Positions 1 through 8,418 of a stretch of 64,000 nt of DNA are shown piece after piece. This stretch comes from an uncultured Collinsella sp. (GTDB lineage: Bacteria; Actinomycetota; Coriobacteriia; Coriobacteriales; Coriobacteriaceae): assembly GCA_900541015.1 (NCBI GenBank), contig UQIB01000003.1, forward strand, positions 1 to 64,000. The letters are read 5' to 3'. Position numbers and translations under genes: made by a program. The notes beneath the pieces are model-generated. The model had not been told where the DNA came from and made no database searches. It saw only the letters and a program-made list of their open reading frames with translations. Position 1 is the first letter of the stretch, and each line of letters opens with the position of its first letter.

Positions 1-155
1 GAAAAGGCTGAGGGCTAGAGGAGGACGGAGCTGAGGCCGAATAAATCAATTTGCGAAAGAATCTTGACGGTACCTCTTTCTCTACGGGAGTTCCTGCAGA
101 ATCAGTTTTATCTAAAGTTATATTGAGCATTGCTGCAGCCAATCAGGCAAATCGG

Positions 156-190
156 TGGCCGAATAAGTCGAAAAATGTAGGTGGACATCC
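156..190. repeat. Direct repeat, left copy, beside the orphan nuclease-fold gene
   Basis: A block reading TGGCCGAATAAGTCG followed by AAAAATGTAG recurs almost unchanged at 1787-1821, in the same orientation, so the two copies bracket the gene at 204-1442. The left copy lies just beyond the stop codon. A shorter relative (GCCGAATAA) begins near position 37. Two well-matched copies around one gene could mark a mobile cassette or an independent dispersed motif; the sequence alone does not decide. Confidence 0.5.
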
Positions 191-203
191 GCAGAGACCG
201 CCT

Positions 204-1442
204 TTAGAAGAGCGAATTCTCAATTAGATCAATAATCGCGTCGTCTTCCGCGCGGTTTTCATCGATTTTTGCGGACATTTCGCATTCCCATGGCCCATTG
301 ATTTCTTCAGCAAGGGCCCCAACGTGTTGCATGTCATCGGGTTCGGGCACATCGTTGATGCTAGGGTCATCAGCTTGCGGATATTGGCTTGCAATTTCGC
401 GCTTGGTGGCCTCTTCTTCTTTGAGTGCCTCCAGGACGCGGCGACCGTATTCGAAGTAGCGCCGCAAGACAAATTGACGAAGAGTTTCTTGCAGGATGGC
501 GAAGTTATCCGGGAGTCGACCGGGCCAGATCTTCTCGCGAATGCGAATCGCTTCCATGACCCGTCTAAAAGCGGACTGTTTGAAAAACGAATGACGACTA
601 ACTGTGATAACGGCATATCCCATGTTTCGCAGCGTGTTTCGGCGTTCCTCGTCAATTGATTGCTGCTCGGGCTCGTCGTGGTAAAAGCCGTTGTATTCGA
701 TATCGGTCATCGAATTATCGAGCAGCGCGTCGAGGTAGAAAACCGTCCGTCGCGTTAGGGCGGCATATCTTTTGGGGACTGGGATCGGATAATCCGTTTT
801 GATGGCACGTATGGCTAAGCCACCCATTGACTTGGGCATTGTCAGCATCATGACAAACGCCGTTTCGAGTGGAGAGCGACAGCCTCCGCGTACATAAGAA
901 AGTGCCTTAAGGGCTTTATTGGATCCACGATACCCCGATGCCTTTGAAAAGAAGGCTCTGAGCTCTTCAACGCTGGTTAGGGCTGGGCGCTCGCGATATT
1001 GAGTTTCGTCGGACGTTTCAAGCGCGTAGGAGCCGCAGATTTCAAAGTAATACTCAACGAGCTCAGTAAGGTTGAGGTCGGCTGTTGCTTCTAACGCGCA
1101 CAGCTTGATATCGACGATGTAGACGTTCGGCTCGAGTTCTAGGTAGCTTTCTGCATCAAACGTATAGCGCGAGCAGTGGCAGATGCAGCCCTTGCGGTGC
1201 CTATTTGCATTATTGGAAAACGTCAGCACATGGATGCTTTCAGAATCGACATTCTTTCTGTTGAGCCATGCTCGCGCCGCTTCCAGGTCGGACGTGGTCG
1301 GCGCAGACACCCTGATCTTTTCCATAGGTAAGGGATCGATCGCGTAGCTTGCGAGCGAGTTGGCTGTTTGGTATACAGCGCGTGCCGTGGTATGTGATAG
1401 AACGATTCCCATACGCGCATGATGGCATAGCGGACGCCACAT
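204..1442 (-). CDS. Orphan protein with a PD-(D/E)XK (DUF559/Vsr-like) C-terminal domain
   Basis: 412 residues, not a named family. The first 180 residues hold a Cys-rich stretch GCICHC near residue 85. The C-terminal half looks like the endonuclease fold of DUF559/Vsr proteins: SPLE (E193), YLDAL (D238), IEYNG (E249), then DEERRNTLRNMGY leading into a beta strand AVITV, matching the family's order of glutamate, aspartate, glutamate and an arginine-rich helix ending in a Gly turn. No methylase or helicase adjoins it. The start is uncertain: an in-frame ATG at 1412 begins at MGIVLSHTTA, and neither start has a strong ribosome site. Nuclease activity is inferred from the motif pattern only. Confidence 0.6.
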   Translation of the reverse strand: MWRPLCHHARMGIVLSHTTARAVYQTANSLASYAIDPLPMEKIRVSAPTTSDLEAARAWLNRKNVDSESIHVLTFSNNANRHRKGCICHCSRYTFDAESYLELEPNVYIVDIKLCALEATADLNLTELVEYYFEICGSYALETSDETQYRERPALTSVEELRAFFSKASGYRGSNKALKALSYVRGGCRSPLETAFVMMLTMPKSMGGLAIRAIKTDYPIPVPKRYAALTRRTVFYLDALLDNSMTDIEYNGFYHDEPEQQSIDEERRNTLRNMGYAVITVSRHSFFKQSAFRRVMEAIRIREKIWPGRLPDNFAILQETLRQFVLRRYFEYGRRVLEALKEEEATKREIASQYPQADDPSINDVPEPDDMQHVGALAEEINGPWECEMSAKIDENRAEDDAIIDLIENSLF

Positions 1443-1786
1443 TCGCCCGAAACTTCGGGTAACGGTATTGGGGCGCGGCTTATCTTCTGCAAACGGTGGG
1501 CTTTTGAGCTGTCGTATCGAGGGAGCAGCTTCGGCTGGGGAGGTTTCTGCCAGCTGCGCCTTTTTTGGTGAACTTTAGTTGCGAATTCGTAGCCTCTAAG
1601 CGTTTTTGCTGACCGTCCAGATGCCTCACCAACATAATTTGAGTTATTCGGCCTTATCCTAAATGAATGGTGCGATCGCAACGTCTTATTCGAATTGATT
1701 CAGGTAGATTAATGGGGCTTGGTTGCGAAATTAAGGCGACTACAGCGCTCGATTGCGGTTCGAGGGGCCTTGACTAGTGGTTCAGC

Positions 1787-1821
1787 TGGCCGAACAACTC
1801 GAAAAATGTAGCTGAGCAACC
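1787..1821. repeat. Direct repeat, right copy
   Basis: TGGCCGAACAACTCG followed by AAAAATGTAG, differing from the copy at 156-190 at only a few positions and in the same orientation. It lies in a 520-base stretch (1443-1963) in which I see no gene. Confidence 0.5.
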
Positions 1822-1862
1822 TGTCGACTGTGTGAAGCACGCGTATTTGCTCGTTTTGATGA

Positions 1863-1898
1863 AAACTAGGGTGCAGCCATAAGGCTGCGCCCTAGTTT
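1863..1898 (-). terminator. Intrinsic terminator of the exonuclease gene
   Basis: A 16-bp stem, AAACTAGGGTGCAGCC pairing with GGCTGCGCCCTAGTTT around an ATAA loop, with one G-T wobble. On the minus strand it follows the exonuclease stop at 1964 and ends in a T-rich tail. Confidence 0.75.
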
Positions 1899-1963
1899 AC
1901 TACGCGCCGGTGCGCCCAGACAGATTGCGCTGTGACTGGCAGGCGCTCCCGCAGATTGATTGG

Positions 1964-2932
1964 TTATTTCGCAAACAAGTTCTTGAGGTTGAACTCGGCT
2001 TGGACGGTACGGAGCATGAGGTCAGTGTCGTCGAGGCCCAGATGCTGCTCGTTGGCGTCGGCGGCGAGGGTGCCGCGTCGGCGCGCCCAGTTCTCGAGCG
2101 CAGCGGGCGCGGACTCGCGGGGGAGCGAGCGCACGTCGGCGTCTAGGCTGCGGCAGATCTGGCGCGAGTCGATGACGATAATCTTGCCTGTGCGGCGTGC
2201 CTCGGCGTAACCGTCCAGATGAATTTTGAACCAGCTGTCCTCGAACGCGGCGTTATGCGCCATGTACGGGTACTTCTTCATAAGCTTGAGCAGCTGCTTC
2301 TGCAGTTCCTTGTTCTCGCGGAACGGCTTTTTGCCGTCGATGTCGTCCCAGGTGATATGGTGGATATTCGACAACGGCACATCCTCGCCGCGGTAGATGT
2401 CGGGCAGGCCGCAGTAATGCGCCTCGGCGTCATGCGGCACGGCGTCGCTGGTGAGGTCCATGATTTCCCAGCCCATGTTGATGATGTAGCCGCGCTCGGG
2501 CGCGCGACCGGTGGTCTCGATGTCGATGCCCAGCACCGTGCCTTGGATGGGCTTGCGAGCGTAGGCGACGCCGAGCGCGTCGCGGTCGCCGCGGATCTCG
2601 CGCATAACGGACGCGGCGGTGCGCTTTTGCATCTTGCCGATGGCGGCGCAGGTGTCGGCATCGGACAGGCCGCGCGAAAGCGTCGCGGGCGTCACGTTGC
2701 GCAGGCGCGCCTCGCCAATCTGGTCGCACAGGTCGCGGTTGCGGTCAGCCAGGTCGCGCACGGTGGCAAAGTCGAAGCTGGGGTCGCCCTCGGCGGTAAA
2801 GTACTCGGTTTCGAGCACCTTAAGGGCCTCCTCGCCCTTCTGGCGCTCGGACTCCATGGCGCCGTGATCGCCATAGATAAACATGGGAATAAACGGCTGG
2901 CGCTCGTATTCGAGTGCTTGTGAAACGTTCAT
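1964..2932 (-). CDS. DEDD-family 3'-5' exonuclease (DnaQ-like)
   Basis: 322 residues. The first 130 residues are a helical region of unknown role. The rest is an RNase H-fold exonuclease: Exo I motif GIDIETTG (D137, E139), Exo II HNAAFEDSWF, and Exo III with a His-x4-Asp arrangement in HLGLDD. All four acidic ligands and the histidine are visible, so a two-metal exonuclease acting on DNA or RNA ends is likely; the substrate is unknown. It stands alone, with its own terminator at 1863-1898. The start at 2932 follows an AAGGAGC-like ribosome site. Confidence 0.8.
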   Translation of the reverse strand: MNVSQALEYERQPFIPMFIYGDHGAMESERQKGEEALKVLETEYFTAEGDPSFDFATVRDLADRNRDLCDQIGEARLRNVTPATLSRGLSDADTCAAIGKMQKRTAASVMREIRGDRDALGVAYARKPIQGTVLGIDIETTGRAPERGYIINMGWEIMDLTSDAVPHDAEAHYCGLPDIYRGEDVPLSNIHHITWDDIDGKKPFRENKELQKQLLKLMKKYPYMAHNAAFEDSWFKIHLDGYAEARRTGKIIVIDSRQICRSLDADVRSLPRESAPAALENWARRRGTLAADANEQHLGLDDTDLMLRTVQAEFNLKNLFAK

Positions 2933-3014
2933 ATAACTGCTCCTTGGACGGGCCGCAGCGCGCGGCTCGCATTCATTGAGATGTGGCGAGATGATAGTTT
3001 ACCATGGGCAACTA

Positions 3015-3072
3015 TTGGCATCGCGCCTAGGACAACTACAATACCCTAGTTGACCGCTAGGACTTTTACAAT
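3015..3072 (+). promoter_or_regulatory. Promoter with 30-bp-spaced direct repeats before the exporter gene
   Basis: TTGGCA (3015-3020), 16 bp, TACAAT (3037-3042) makes a reasonable sigma-70 promoter. The block CTAGGAC-N3-TACAAT occurs twice, at 3027-3042 and 3057-3072, exactly 30 bp apart, with CCCTAGTTGAC between them. Evenly spaced repeats over the start region suggest an operator, plausibly metal-responsive given the gene downstream. That role is inferred. Confidence 0.4.
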
Positions 3073-3104
3073 GCTGCCGAAAGACACGAAAGGTTCCATC
3101 CGTC

Positions 3105-4193
3105 ATGGATTTGCTGATTGATATTCTGCTCGACGCCGGCAAGGACACGCTCTCGCTTGTGCCGTTTTTGTTGGTGACGTATCTGGCCCTCGAGACCTTG
3201 GAGCACGTCGCGGGCGACCGCGTTAACGGGGCCATCAAGCGCGCCGGCGCCGCGGGTCCCGTGGTTGGCTCGTTGCTGGGTATGGTGCCGCAGTGCGGCT
3301 TTTCGGCCATGGCGGCAACGCTGTACGCCGGTCGCGTCGTGACCTTGGGCACGTTGGTGGCGGTGTTCCTTTCGACCTCCGACGAGATGCTGCCGCTGCT
3401 ACTTGCCGAGCAGGTTCCCGTGCAGACCATGGCGATGCTTTTGGCTTCGAAGGCACTGATCGCGCTGGTCACGGGCTTTATCGTGGACGCGGCTATCCGC
3501 GGCCTTCGTCGTAACGCTCGCGCGCATGCGGCGATTCGCCGTACCGTGCTGGGGACCGCTTCCAATCCGGCTCATGTGAACTGCGCGCACGACGACCATA
3601 CCGGGGGCGACATCATTGATGAAGTGGCCGAGGCGGGCGTGAGCGCCGATCACATCCATGAGCTGTGCGAGCGCGACCATTGCGGTTGCGATGAAGACGA
3701 GGACGAGTACGAACACGGACATGGACACGATCACGGTCATGGGGGCGAGCATGAACACCATGATGGCCACGGTCACTCCCACTCTCACGAGAGCGCGCCC
3801 CTCCTGTCGATTATTCGCAGCGCCATCTCGCACACCGTGCAGGTATCGGTATTCATTTTTCTGGTGACGCTGATTCTGGTCGCCGTGCTCGAGACCTTCG
3901 GCGAGTCCGCGATCGAGCAGTTCCTGCGTGGCAACGAGACGCTCGCCGTCCTGGGTTCGGCGCTTGTCGGCCTGATCCCCAACTGCTCGGCCAGCGTCGT
4001 CATCACGCAACTGTACCTGGAAGGCGCGCTGCAGCTGGCCCCGATGCTCGCCGGCACGCTCATCTCTGCCGGTGTGGGCTACCTGGTGCTGTTCCGCACC
4101 AACCGCAGCGCCCGCGAAAACGTCCTGTTCCTGATCATGATGTACGTCATCGGTGCCGGCTGGGGCCTCATCCTCTCCGCCGTTGGCCTTTAA
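3105..4193 (+). CDS. Putative metal/arsenic efflux permease (ArsP_2 / 10-TM heavy-metal exporter family)
   Basis: 362 residues, multi-spanning membrane protein made of two related halves. Each half has a matching motif: GSLLGMVPQCGFSA near residue 56 and GSALVGLIPNCSAS near residue 285, typical of the family annotated as arsenic efflux protein or putative manganese transporter. Between the halves lies a cytoplasmic loop very rich in histidine and acidic residues (about 190-228, repeated GHxH), which should bind divalent metal. Export of a metal or metalloid across the cytoplasmic membrane is likely; the ion is not determined. Single gene with its own promoter. Confidence 0.75.
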   Translation: MDLLIDILLDAGKDTLSLVPFLLVTYLALETLEHVAGDRVNGAIKRAGAAGPVVGSLLGMVPQCGFSAMAATLYAGRVVTLGTLVAVFLSTSDEMLPLLLAEQVPVQTMAMLLASKALIALVTGFIVDAAIRGLRRNARAHAAIRRTVLGTASNPAHVNCAHDDHTGGDIIDEVAEAGVSADHIHELCERDHCGCDEDEDEYEHGHGHDHGHGGEHEHHDGHGHSHSHESAPLLSIIRSAISHTVQVSVFIFLVTLILVAVLETFGESAIEQFLRGNETLAVLGSALVGLIPNCSASVVITQLYLEGALQLAPMLAGTLISAGVGYLVLFRTNRSARENVLFLIMMYVIGAGWGLILSAVGL

Positions 4194-4224
4194 GTAGATT
4201 ATTGGGACATGTCTTACGATCTAC
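4194..4224. repeat. GTAGAT...ATCTAC palindrome, copy 1
   Basis: Near-perfect inverted repeat beginning at the base after the exporter stop: GTAGAT at one end, ATCTAC at the other, and GGGACATGTC at the centre. Probably acts as a terminator. Confidence 0.7.
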
Positions 4225-4260
4225 CCCTGTGACCAGGGCATTTCCGCTGCCAAAACAAAA

Positions 4261-4295
4261 AGGTAGATTTCCGGGCATGTCCCGAAAATCTACCT
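4261..4295. repeat. GTAGATT palindrome, copy 2 (bidirectional terminator)
   Basis: AGGTAGATTT at the left and AAATCTACCT at the right surround GGGCATGTCCC. It is a second member of the palindrome at 4194-4224 and lies just before the yaiI stop at 4299, so the two copies share the gap between convergent genes. Confidence 0.7.
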
Positions 4296-4298
4296 TGG

Positions 4299-4781
4299 TT
4301 AGCGCAGCAGCTCGGTGAGGTTGCGCTTAAAGCGGGCCCGGTCTTCGCTGGTAAATGCCGCCGGACCGCGAGTGCGACCGCCGGCGCGGCGCACCTTCTT
4401 TTCCTCGTGGCGAATAAACAGTTGCATGTCGATGGTCGCCTTATCGTAGACGCGCCCGCGTACGCCGATGGCGGCGGCATCGCGCCCGAGCACCATGCTC
4501 GCCAAGCCAATGTCCTGCGTCACGACTACGTCGCCCGCCTGCAGGCGTTCGACAATGGCAAAGTCGGCGCTGTCGGCGCCCACGCTCACATCGAGCGTCG
4601 TGACCCAAAAGCCGCGTCGCGCGTGCTCGGCATCGCGCGGGTCGTCGCGGCGAATGTGCCGTTCCAAGTTTTGCGTGCTGTTGCCGGCGATAACAACGGC
4701 GACGCCCGCCCGCCGCGCGCAGTCAATCGACTCGCGCGTGACCGGGCAGGCGTCGGCATCAATAAAGAGCGTTCGCGGCAT
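4299..4781 (-). CDS. yaiI: YaiI/YqxD family protein (UPF0178, DUF188)
   Basis: 160 residues, the usual length of the family. The N-terminus LFIDADACPV carries the family's aspartates and cysteine, and later VVTQDIGLA and the C-terminal GGRTRGP are also diagnostic. It has a PIN-like fold in known relatives, but no activity is established. The start codon at 4781 abuts the stop of the upstream membrane protein at 4782, so the two are co-transcribed and probably translationally coupled. Confidence 0.85.
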   Translation of the reverse strand: MPRTLFIDADACPVTRESIDCARRAGVAVVIAGNSTQNLERHIRRDDPRDAEHARRGFWVTTLDVSVGADSADFAIVERLQAGDVVVTQDIGLASMVLGRDAAAIGVRGRVYDKATIDMQLFIRHEEKKVRRAGGRTRGPAAFTSEDRARFKRNLTELLR

Positions 4782-5384
4782 CTAGTGCACCAGTTTGCCA
4801 AATTGAATAGCGCGAACAATCAGCGTTACGCCAAACACCAGCAGCGCGGCGCCGCTAAAGATGACGAGCATCTTGGCCGACCACAGCGGATAAATAAACA
4901 CGAACATGCCGGCGATGATGGAGAGTGCGCCGCTCAGGATGGCGAGGGCACGGTTGGACGAAAGCTCGGACTCCAGAATGGACATGACACCTTCGACAAT
5001 CCAGCCAAAGCCGGCCACGATAACCACCATCGTGGTGAGCGTCGCGGTCGAGAAGGCCTGGTTGCGCAGGATTATGACGCCGCCCAGAATAATGAGTAGG
5101 TTGGAGATGATGCTCGTCACGCGCCAGCCGGTGGGCAGCAGCGGCTCAAAAATGGCAGTGAACAGCCTGATGGCAGCAGTGATTACAAAGTAAAAACCCA
5201 GGACGGTCGTCAAAAAGACGAGGGACTTGGCGGGTGCAAAAAGCAGCGCGATACCAGCAATGAGTGCTAAGACGCCCGTGATGGCGTAGATCCAGCGTAC
5301 GGCCTTGACGGCTTTGCCCGCCATGCTTTTCTCGTCAAATCCAAACTGGCTCGATTTTTGGTCATCGTTCTTAAAGATGCCCAT
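4782..5384 (-). CDS. HdeD-like DUF308 membrane protein
   Basis: 200 residues with six predicted membrane segments in three hairpins, the DUF308/HdeD pattern (repeated Gly/Ala/Leu/Ile helices such as LALIAGIALLF). The N-terminal 30 residues are hydrophilic and cytoplasmic. In enterobacteria HdeD is linked to acid resistance; that role cannot be transferred with confidence. It is the first gene of a two-gene unit with yaiI and has a GGAGACATT ribosome site before the start at 5384. Confidence 0.75.
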   Translation of the reverse strand: MGIFKNDDQKSSQFGFDEKSMAGKAVKAVRWIYAITGVLALIAGIALLFAPAKSLVFLTTVLGFYFVITAAIRLFTAIFEPLLPTGWRVTSIISNLLIILGGVIILRNQAFSTATLTTMVVIVAGFGWIVEGVMSILESELSSNRALAILSGALSIIAGMFVFIYPLWSAKMLVIFSGAALLVFGVTLIVRAIQFGKLVH

Positions 5385-5619
5385 AATGTCTCCTTTCCGT
5401 GCGGCGTAAGCCTTGATCGTTACAACCAGTATCGCTTAAAGGCGCTGGCGTATGGGTCGGGGAGGGCGAAACGTAACCCAAAGGTCCCGAATTGTTTCCG
5501 TTGTTCCCCACGTCGCGATTTTCTATTCAACAGGTGTAGAACATTGCAGCCCTGTTCGTTATTGCCTACGTTTTAGGTTAGATTCTCCTAAGGACAATTG
5601 GCTTGTATTGGGGGTCCCT

Positions 5620-6291
5620 ATGAACGAAGCAGTTCCCGCGGCGCCGGTAAGCGCCGAGTCGATGGCAAAGCAGGGTTGCGAAAAGCTCGGCTTGAACGCG
5701 TTTGATGCGTTGGTTCGCCGCGCCCGTACGTGCCGTCGCTTTGACGAGTCCATGCGCGTGCCGCGTGAGCTTTTGCTTGAGCTGGCGGAGCTGGCGCACC
5801 TGACTCCCTGTGGTGCCAATGCTCAGCGTCTTCGTTTTCATGTGGTGAGCGGTGCCGAGGACTGCGCGCGCGTGTTTGGTGAGCTTGCATGGGCCGGCGC
5901 GCTTAAGGATTGGCCGGGTCCTGCCGAGGGCGAGCGCCCGACCGGCTACATCGCGATTTTGGCCGAGCGCGCCGTTCCGGGTAAGCCCGCCGCTCCCATT
6001 ACCGAGGTCGACACGGGCATTGCCGCACAGACGATGATGCTCGCCGCCCGCAGCGCCACGCCCGAGGTGGCAGCCTGCATGTTCAAGGCCTTTACGCCCA
6101 ACGCGATCGATGCCATGGGGCTCGATAACGACAAGTATGAGCTCAAGCTGATCATGGCGTTTGGCGTCCCGGCCGAGACACAGGTGATCGATGCGATTGA
6201 TTCCAACCCCGACGGCTCCATCAATTATTGGCGCGACGAGGCGCAGGTGCACCACGTACCCAAGCGTTCGCTCGTCGACGTGCTGGTGTAG
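5620..6291 (+). CDS. Nitroreductase family protein
   Basis: 223 residues from the ATG at 5620. RRARTCRRFDES near the N-terminus is the FMN-binding start of nitroreductases, followed by LTPCGANAQRLRF, the usual proline/asparagine loop that contacts FMN, and GIAAQTMMLAA in the helix-rich middle. FMN-dependent NAD(P)H reductase, substrate unknown. An in-frame start at 5452 exists but would add 56 residues without family character; the ATG at 5620 follows a GGGGG stretch and is preferred. Confidence 0.8.
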   Translation: MNEAVPAAPVSAESMAKQGCEKLGLNAFDALVRRARTCRRFDESMRVPRELLLELAELAHLTPCGANAQRLRFHVVSGAEDCARVFGELAWAGALKDWPGPAEGERPTGYIAILAERAVPGKPAAPITEVDTGIAAQTMMLAARSATPEVAACMFKAFTPNAIDAMGLDNDKYELKLIMAFGVPAETQVIDAIDSNPDGSINYWRDEAQVHHVPKRSLVDVLV

Positions 6292-6321
6292 TTGAGCGTC
6301 ACCGCGGCGTGATCCGGCGGT

Positions 6322-6359
6322 AAACCACCACAAAGGTGCCTGTTCCCTTTGTGGTGGTA
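6322..6359. repeat. CCACCACAAAGG palindrome, copy 1 (loop as TGCCTGTTC)
   Basis: A stem of about 14 bp, AAACCACCACAAAGG with CCTTTGTGGTGG, around TGCCTGTTC. It lies 30 bp after the nitroreductase stop and before the next gene on the same strand. Its A-rich left end and T-rich right end fit an intrinsic terminator. It belongs to a dispersed family with further copies at 18747, 19703, 21282, 21687 and 33312. Confidence 0.85.
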
Positions 6360-6373
6360 CGAGGGGAGGGCAT

Positions 6374-6916
6374 GTGGCCGATCTATATTTGGTGCGTCAT
6401 GGGCAGACTGAGCTCAATGTGCAGAACATTTTGCAGGGCTGGCACGATTCGCCGCTTACGGCGCGCGGGCGCGAGCAGGCGCTGACGGCGCGTACGGCGT
6501 TTGCGGCGCGTGGCGTGGCCTTTGATCATGTGTATTCCTCGCCGTTGGGCCGGGCGCGGCATACGGCCGAGCTTATCGTTGGCGAGGGCCGTTCTATAGA
6601 GCTGGTCGATGACCTGCGTGAGTGGCATTTTGGCTCGCTGGAGGGCACATCAAATCGCGAGATGCCGCCGCAGCCCTGGGGTGATTATCCGGTTGCCTTT
6701 GGTGGCGAGTCGGAAAGTGAGCTTCGCGCACGTATGGTCGCGGCGCTGTCCCGCATCATGGCCAGGCCGCAGCACGACTGCGTCCTGGCGGTTTCCCACG
6801 GCTCAGCCTGCCAGGAGTTTCTTGAGTATGTGACTGGCGAGGGAGAGCTACCCGACAACGGTGCCGTGCTTCATTTTGGCTATTGCGACGGTGCGTTTTC
6901 GCTCCTTGATTGGTAA
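6374..6916 (+). CDS. Histidine phosphatase family protein, first of a tandem pair
   Basis: 180 residues. LYLVRHGQTELN holds the catalytic RHG histidine, SSPLGRARHTAE the second arginine, LREWHFGSLEG the acid, and AVSHGSAC the second histidine, so all residues of the two-histidine phosphatase active site are present. Substrate unknown (phosphoglycerate-mutase-like or small-metabolite phosphatase). The start is a GTG at 6374 preceded by GAGGGGAGGG; the ATG two bases earlier is out of frame. The next gene, 17 bases away, is a paralogue. Confidence 0.85.
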   Translation: MADLYLVRHGQTELNVQNILQGWHDSPLTARGREQALTARTAFAARGVAFDHVYSSPLGRARHTAELIVGEGRSIELVDDLREWHFGSLEGTSNREMPPQPWGDYPVAFGGESESELRARMVAALSRIMARPQHDCVLAVSHGSACQEFLEYVTGEGELPDNGAVLHFGYCDGAFSLLDW

Positions 6917-6933
6917 CGAACGAAAGGACCCCT

Positions 6934-7569
6934 ATGAATAAAGACCTGTATCTGGTTCGTCATGGGCAGACAATATTCAACCTTAAGCGCATTATTCAGG
7001 GTTGGAGTGACTCGCCGCTCACGCAGCTGGGATGCGACCAGGCGGCGCGTGCCGGCATGTTCTTGCGTGCGCGCGGCATTGAACCCGATCATGCCTACAC
7101 CTCCACACTTCATCGCACCGAGCAGACTATCGCCAACCTGTGGCCGGGCTTGGCGTACGAGCGCCTGGACGGTCTGCGTGAGTGGTTCTTTGGCGACTTT
7201 GAGGCCGAGCGCGTGATGCTTATGCCCGAGCGCCCGTGGCGAGATTTCTATCGTCAGTTTGGCGGCGAGGGCCAGATGCAGGTGCGCGAGCGCATGGCGG
7301 CGACGATAACCGATCTTATGCGACGTCCGGACCACGAGTGCGTGCTCGCGGTGAGCCACGGTTCGGCTATCAAGGAGTTTTTGGACCACGTGCGGGGCGC
7401 GGCGGCCGACGAGCGCGAACGCGTGCCGGGCAACTGCTCAGTGCTGCATTTTGCGTTTGACGATGCGGCCGATACGTTTGAACTGGTCGAAGTCTTTACG
7501 CAGGAAGACTACGCGCGCGAGCTGGGGCTTGAACCGCTCGTGGCTACTGCGGGTCCGCAGCGCGGATAA
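6934..7569 (+). CDS. Histidine phosphatase family protein, second of a tandem pair
   Basis: 211 residues, paralogous to the preceding gene over its whole length: LYLVRHGQTIFNLKRIIQGW against LYLVRHGQTELNVQNILQGW, then STLHRTEQT, LREWFFGDFE and AVSHGSAI. The active site is complete. It carries about 30 extra residues near the C-terminus. The ATG at 6934 follows GAAAGGA, so I prefer it to the in-frame start at 6910. The pair probably arose by tandem duplication and is transcribed as one unit ending at the hairpin at 7617-7654. Confidence 0.85.
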   Translation: MNKDLYLVRHGQTIFNLKRIIQGWSDSPLTQLGCDQAARAGMFLRARGIEPDHAYTSTLHRTEQTIANLWPGLAYERLDGLREWFFGDFEAERVMLMPERPWRDFYRQFGGEGQMQVRERMAATITDLMRRPDHECVLAVSHGSAIKEFLDHVRGAAADERERVPGNCSVLHFAFDDAADTFELVEVFTQEDYARELGLEPLVATAGPQRG

Positions 7570-7616
7570 CGCGAGCGCGGCGGCACGGGTCGTCGGCATA
7601 ACTTCTCGACGCAAAA

Positions 7617-7654
7617 GGGGCGGAGATGCATGTACCTGCTGCATCTCCGCCCCC
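7617..7654. terminator. Bidirectional terminator between phosphatase and DUF1015-like genes
   Basis: GGGGCGGAGATGCA pairs perfectly with TGCATCTCCGCCCC around a 10-base loop, between convergent genes. The A-run on the left and TGTTTG on the right allow use on both strands. Confidence 0.8.
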
Positions 7655-7698
7655 TGTTTGTTGGGCTGCCGATTTTTATGCTGGACGGTCTGGTCTTG

Positions 7699-8379
7699 CT
7701 AGAACCGCGCGACTTGGTGCGCGAGCAGACCCGTCGGAACCTGCGGTGCGCCGCCGCTGACCTGCGCAGCGGGGAAGAGCACGGCAACGGTAAAGTTGAA
7801 CGGCTCCTTGCCGGTGTACGTTCCGGCGGAACGGGCCTCATCGGCCAGGAGCTGTGATGCCTCGACTAGTGCGGCAGCGTAGGCAGGGTCGTCGGCCAGT
7901 GCCGGCTCCGGCGCCTGGTCGAGCATGGCACGGATGGCGCCGACGGCGTCCTCGCGCTTGACCTCCCACACGCGGTGCGTAATACCCGCGGGGTCGGTGA
8001 CGGCGTAGAGCGAGGCGCCCTCTTTTGCGGCGCCGAGGATGATATCCATGACGGGAGAGGCTTCGTAGACAAGCGTTACAGGACGGGGCTGTACCTTGAG
8101 GTCGGCGATTGCGCGCGCAGCGGCGGTCGTATCGGCGGCAACCGCGTCGCCGCCCGCCAGCGCACCAACCGGGCAGATCGCCACGACACCCGTCACACGT
8201 CCCGGCTCGCCCGAGCATTCGTACACGTAATACGCCGCACCTGGGTCCTTAAGCATCAGGCCATCGGTAATGGCTCCGCGCAGGGCATCGTTGCCGCTCA
8301 GAATGCTGCCCATTGCAGGCAGCGCTTCGAGCACGCGGTCCTGAGCCGGGCGGATGCAGGGAAACGGAAGAGCTTTCAT
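7699..8379 (-). CDS. Short DUF1015-like protein
   Basis: 226 residues, against about 400 or more for typical DUF1015 proteins. The middle matches the family: LKDPGAAYYVYEC, then GRVTGVVAICPVG, and GITHRVWEVKREDAVGAIRAML. Where the family has its signature DGHHRY followed by a helix, this protein reads ADDPAYAAALVEAS, so the conserved histidines are gone and the long C-terminal part is missing. DUF1015 genes often neighbour serA and serC, as here (serA at 9817, serC at 11051). Probably a divergent or decayed member; function unknown. Confidence 0.6.
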   Translation of the reverse strand: MKALPFPCIRPAQDRVLEALPAMGSILSGNDALRGAITDGLMLKDPGAAYYVYECSGEPGRVTGVVAICPVGALAGGDAVAADTTAAARAIADLKVQPRPVTLVYEASPVMDIILGAAKEGASLYAVTDPAGITHRVWEVKREDAVGAIRAMLDQAPEPALADDPAYAAALVEASQLLADEARSAGTYTGKEPFNFTVAVLFPAAQVSGGAPQVPTGLLAHQVARF

Positions 8380-8418
8380 GGACGGTCCTAACGCGCGAGT
8401 CGGTTTGTTCGCGGCTTA

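Noticed and set aside
6374..7569. One phosphatase gene split by a frameshift
   Set aside because: Both products are full length with complete RHG and SHG active sites and their own ribosome sites, so they are a tandem pair.
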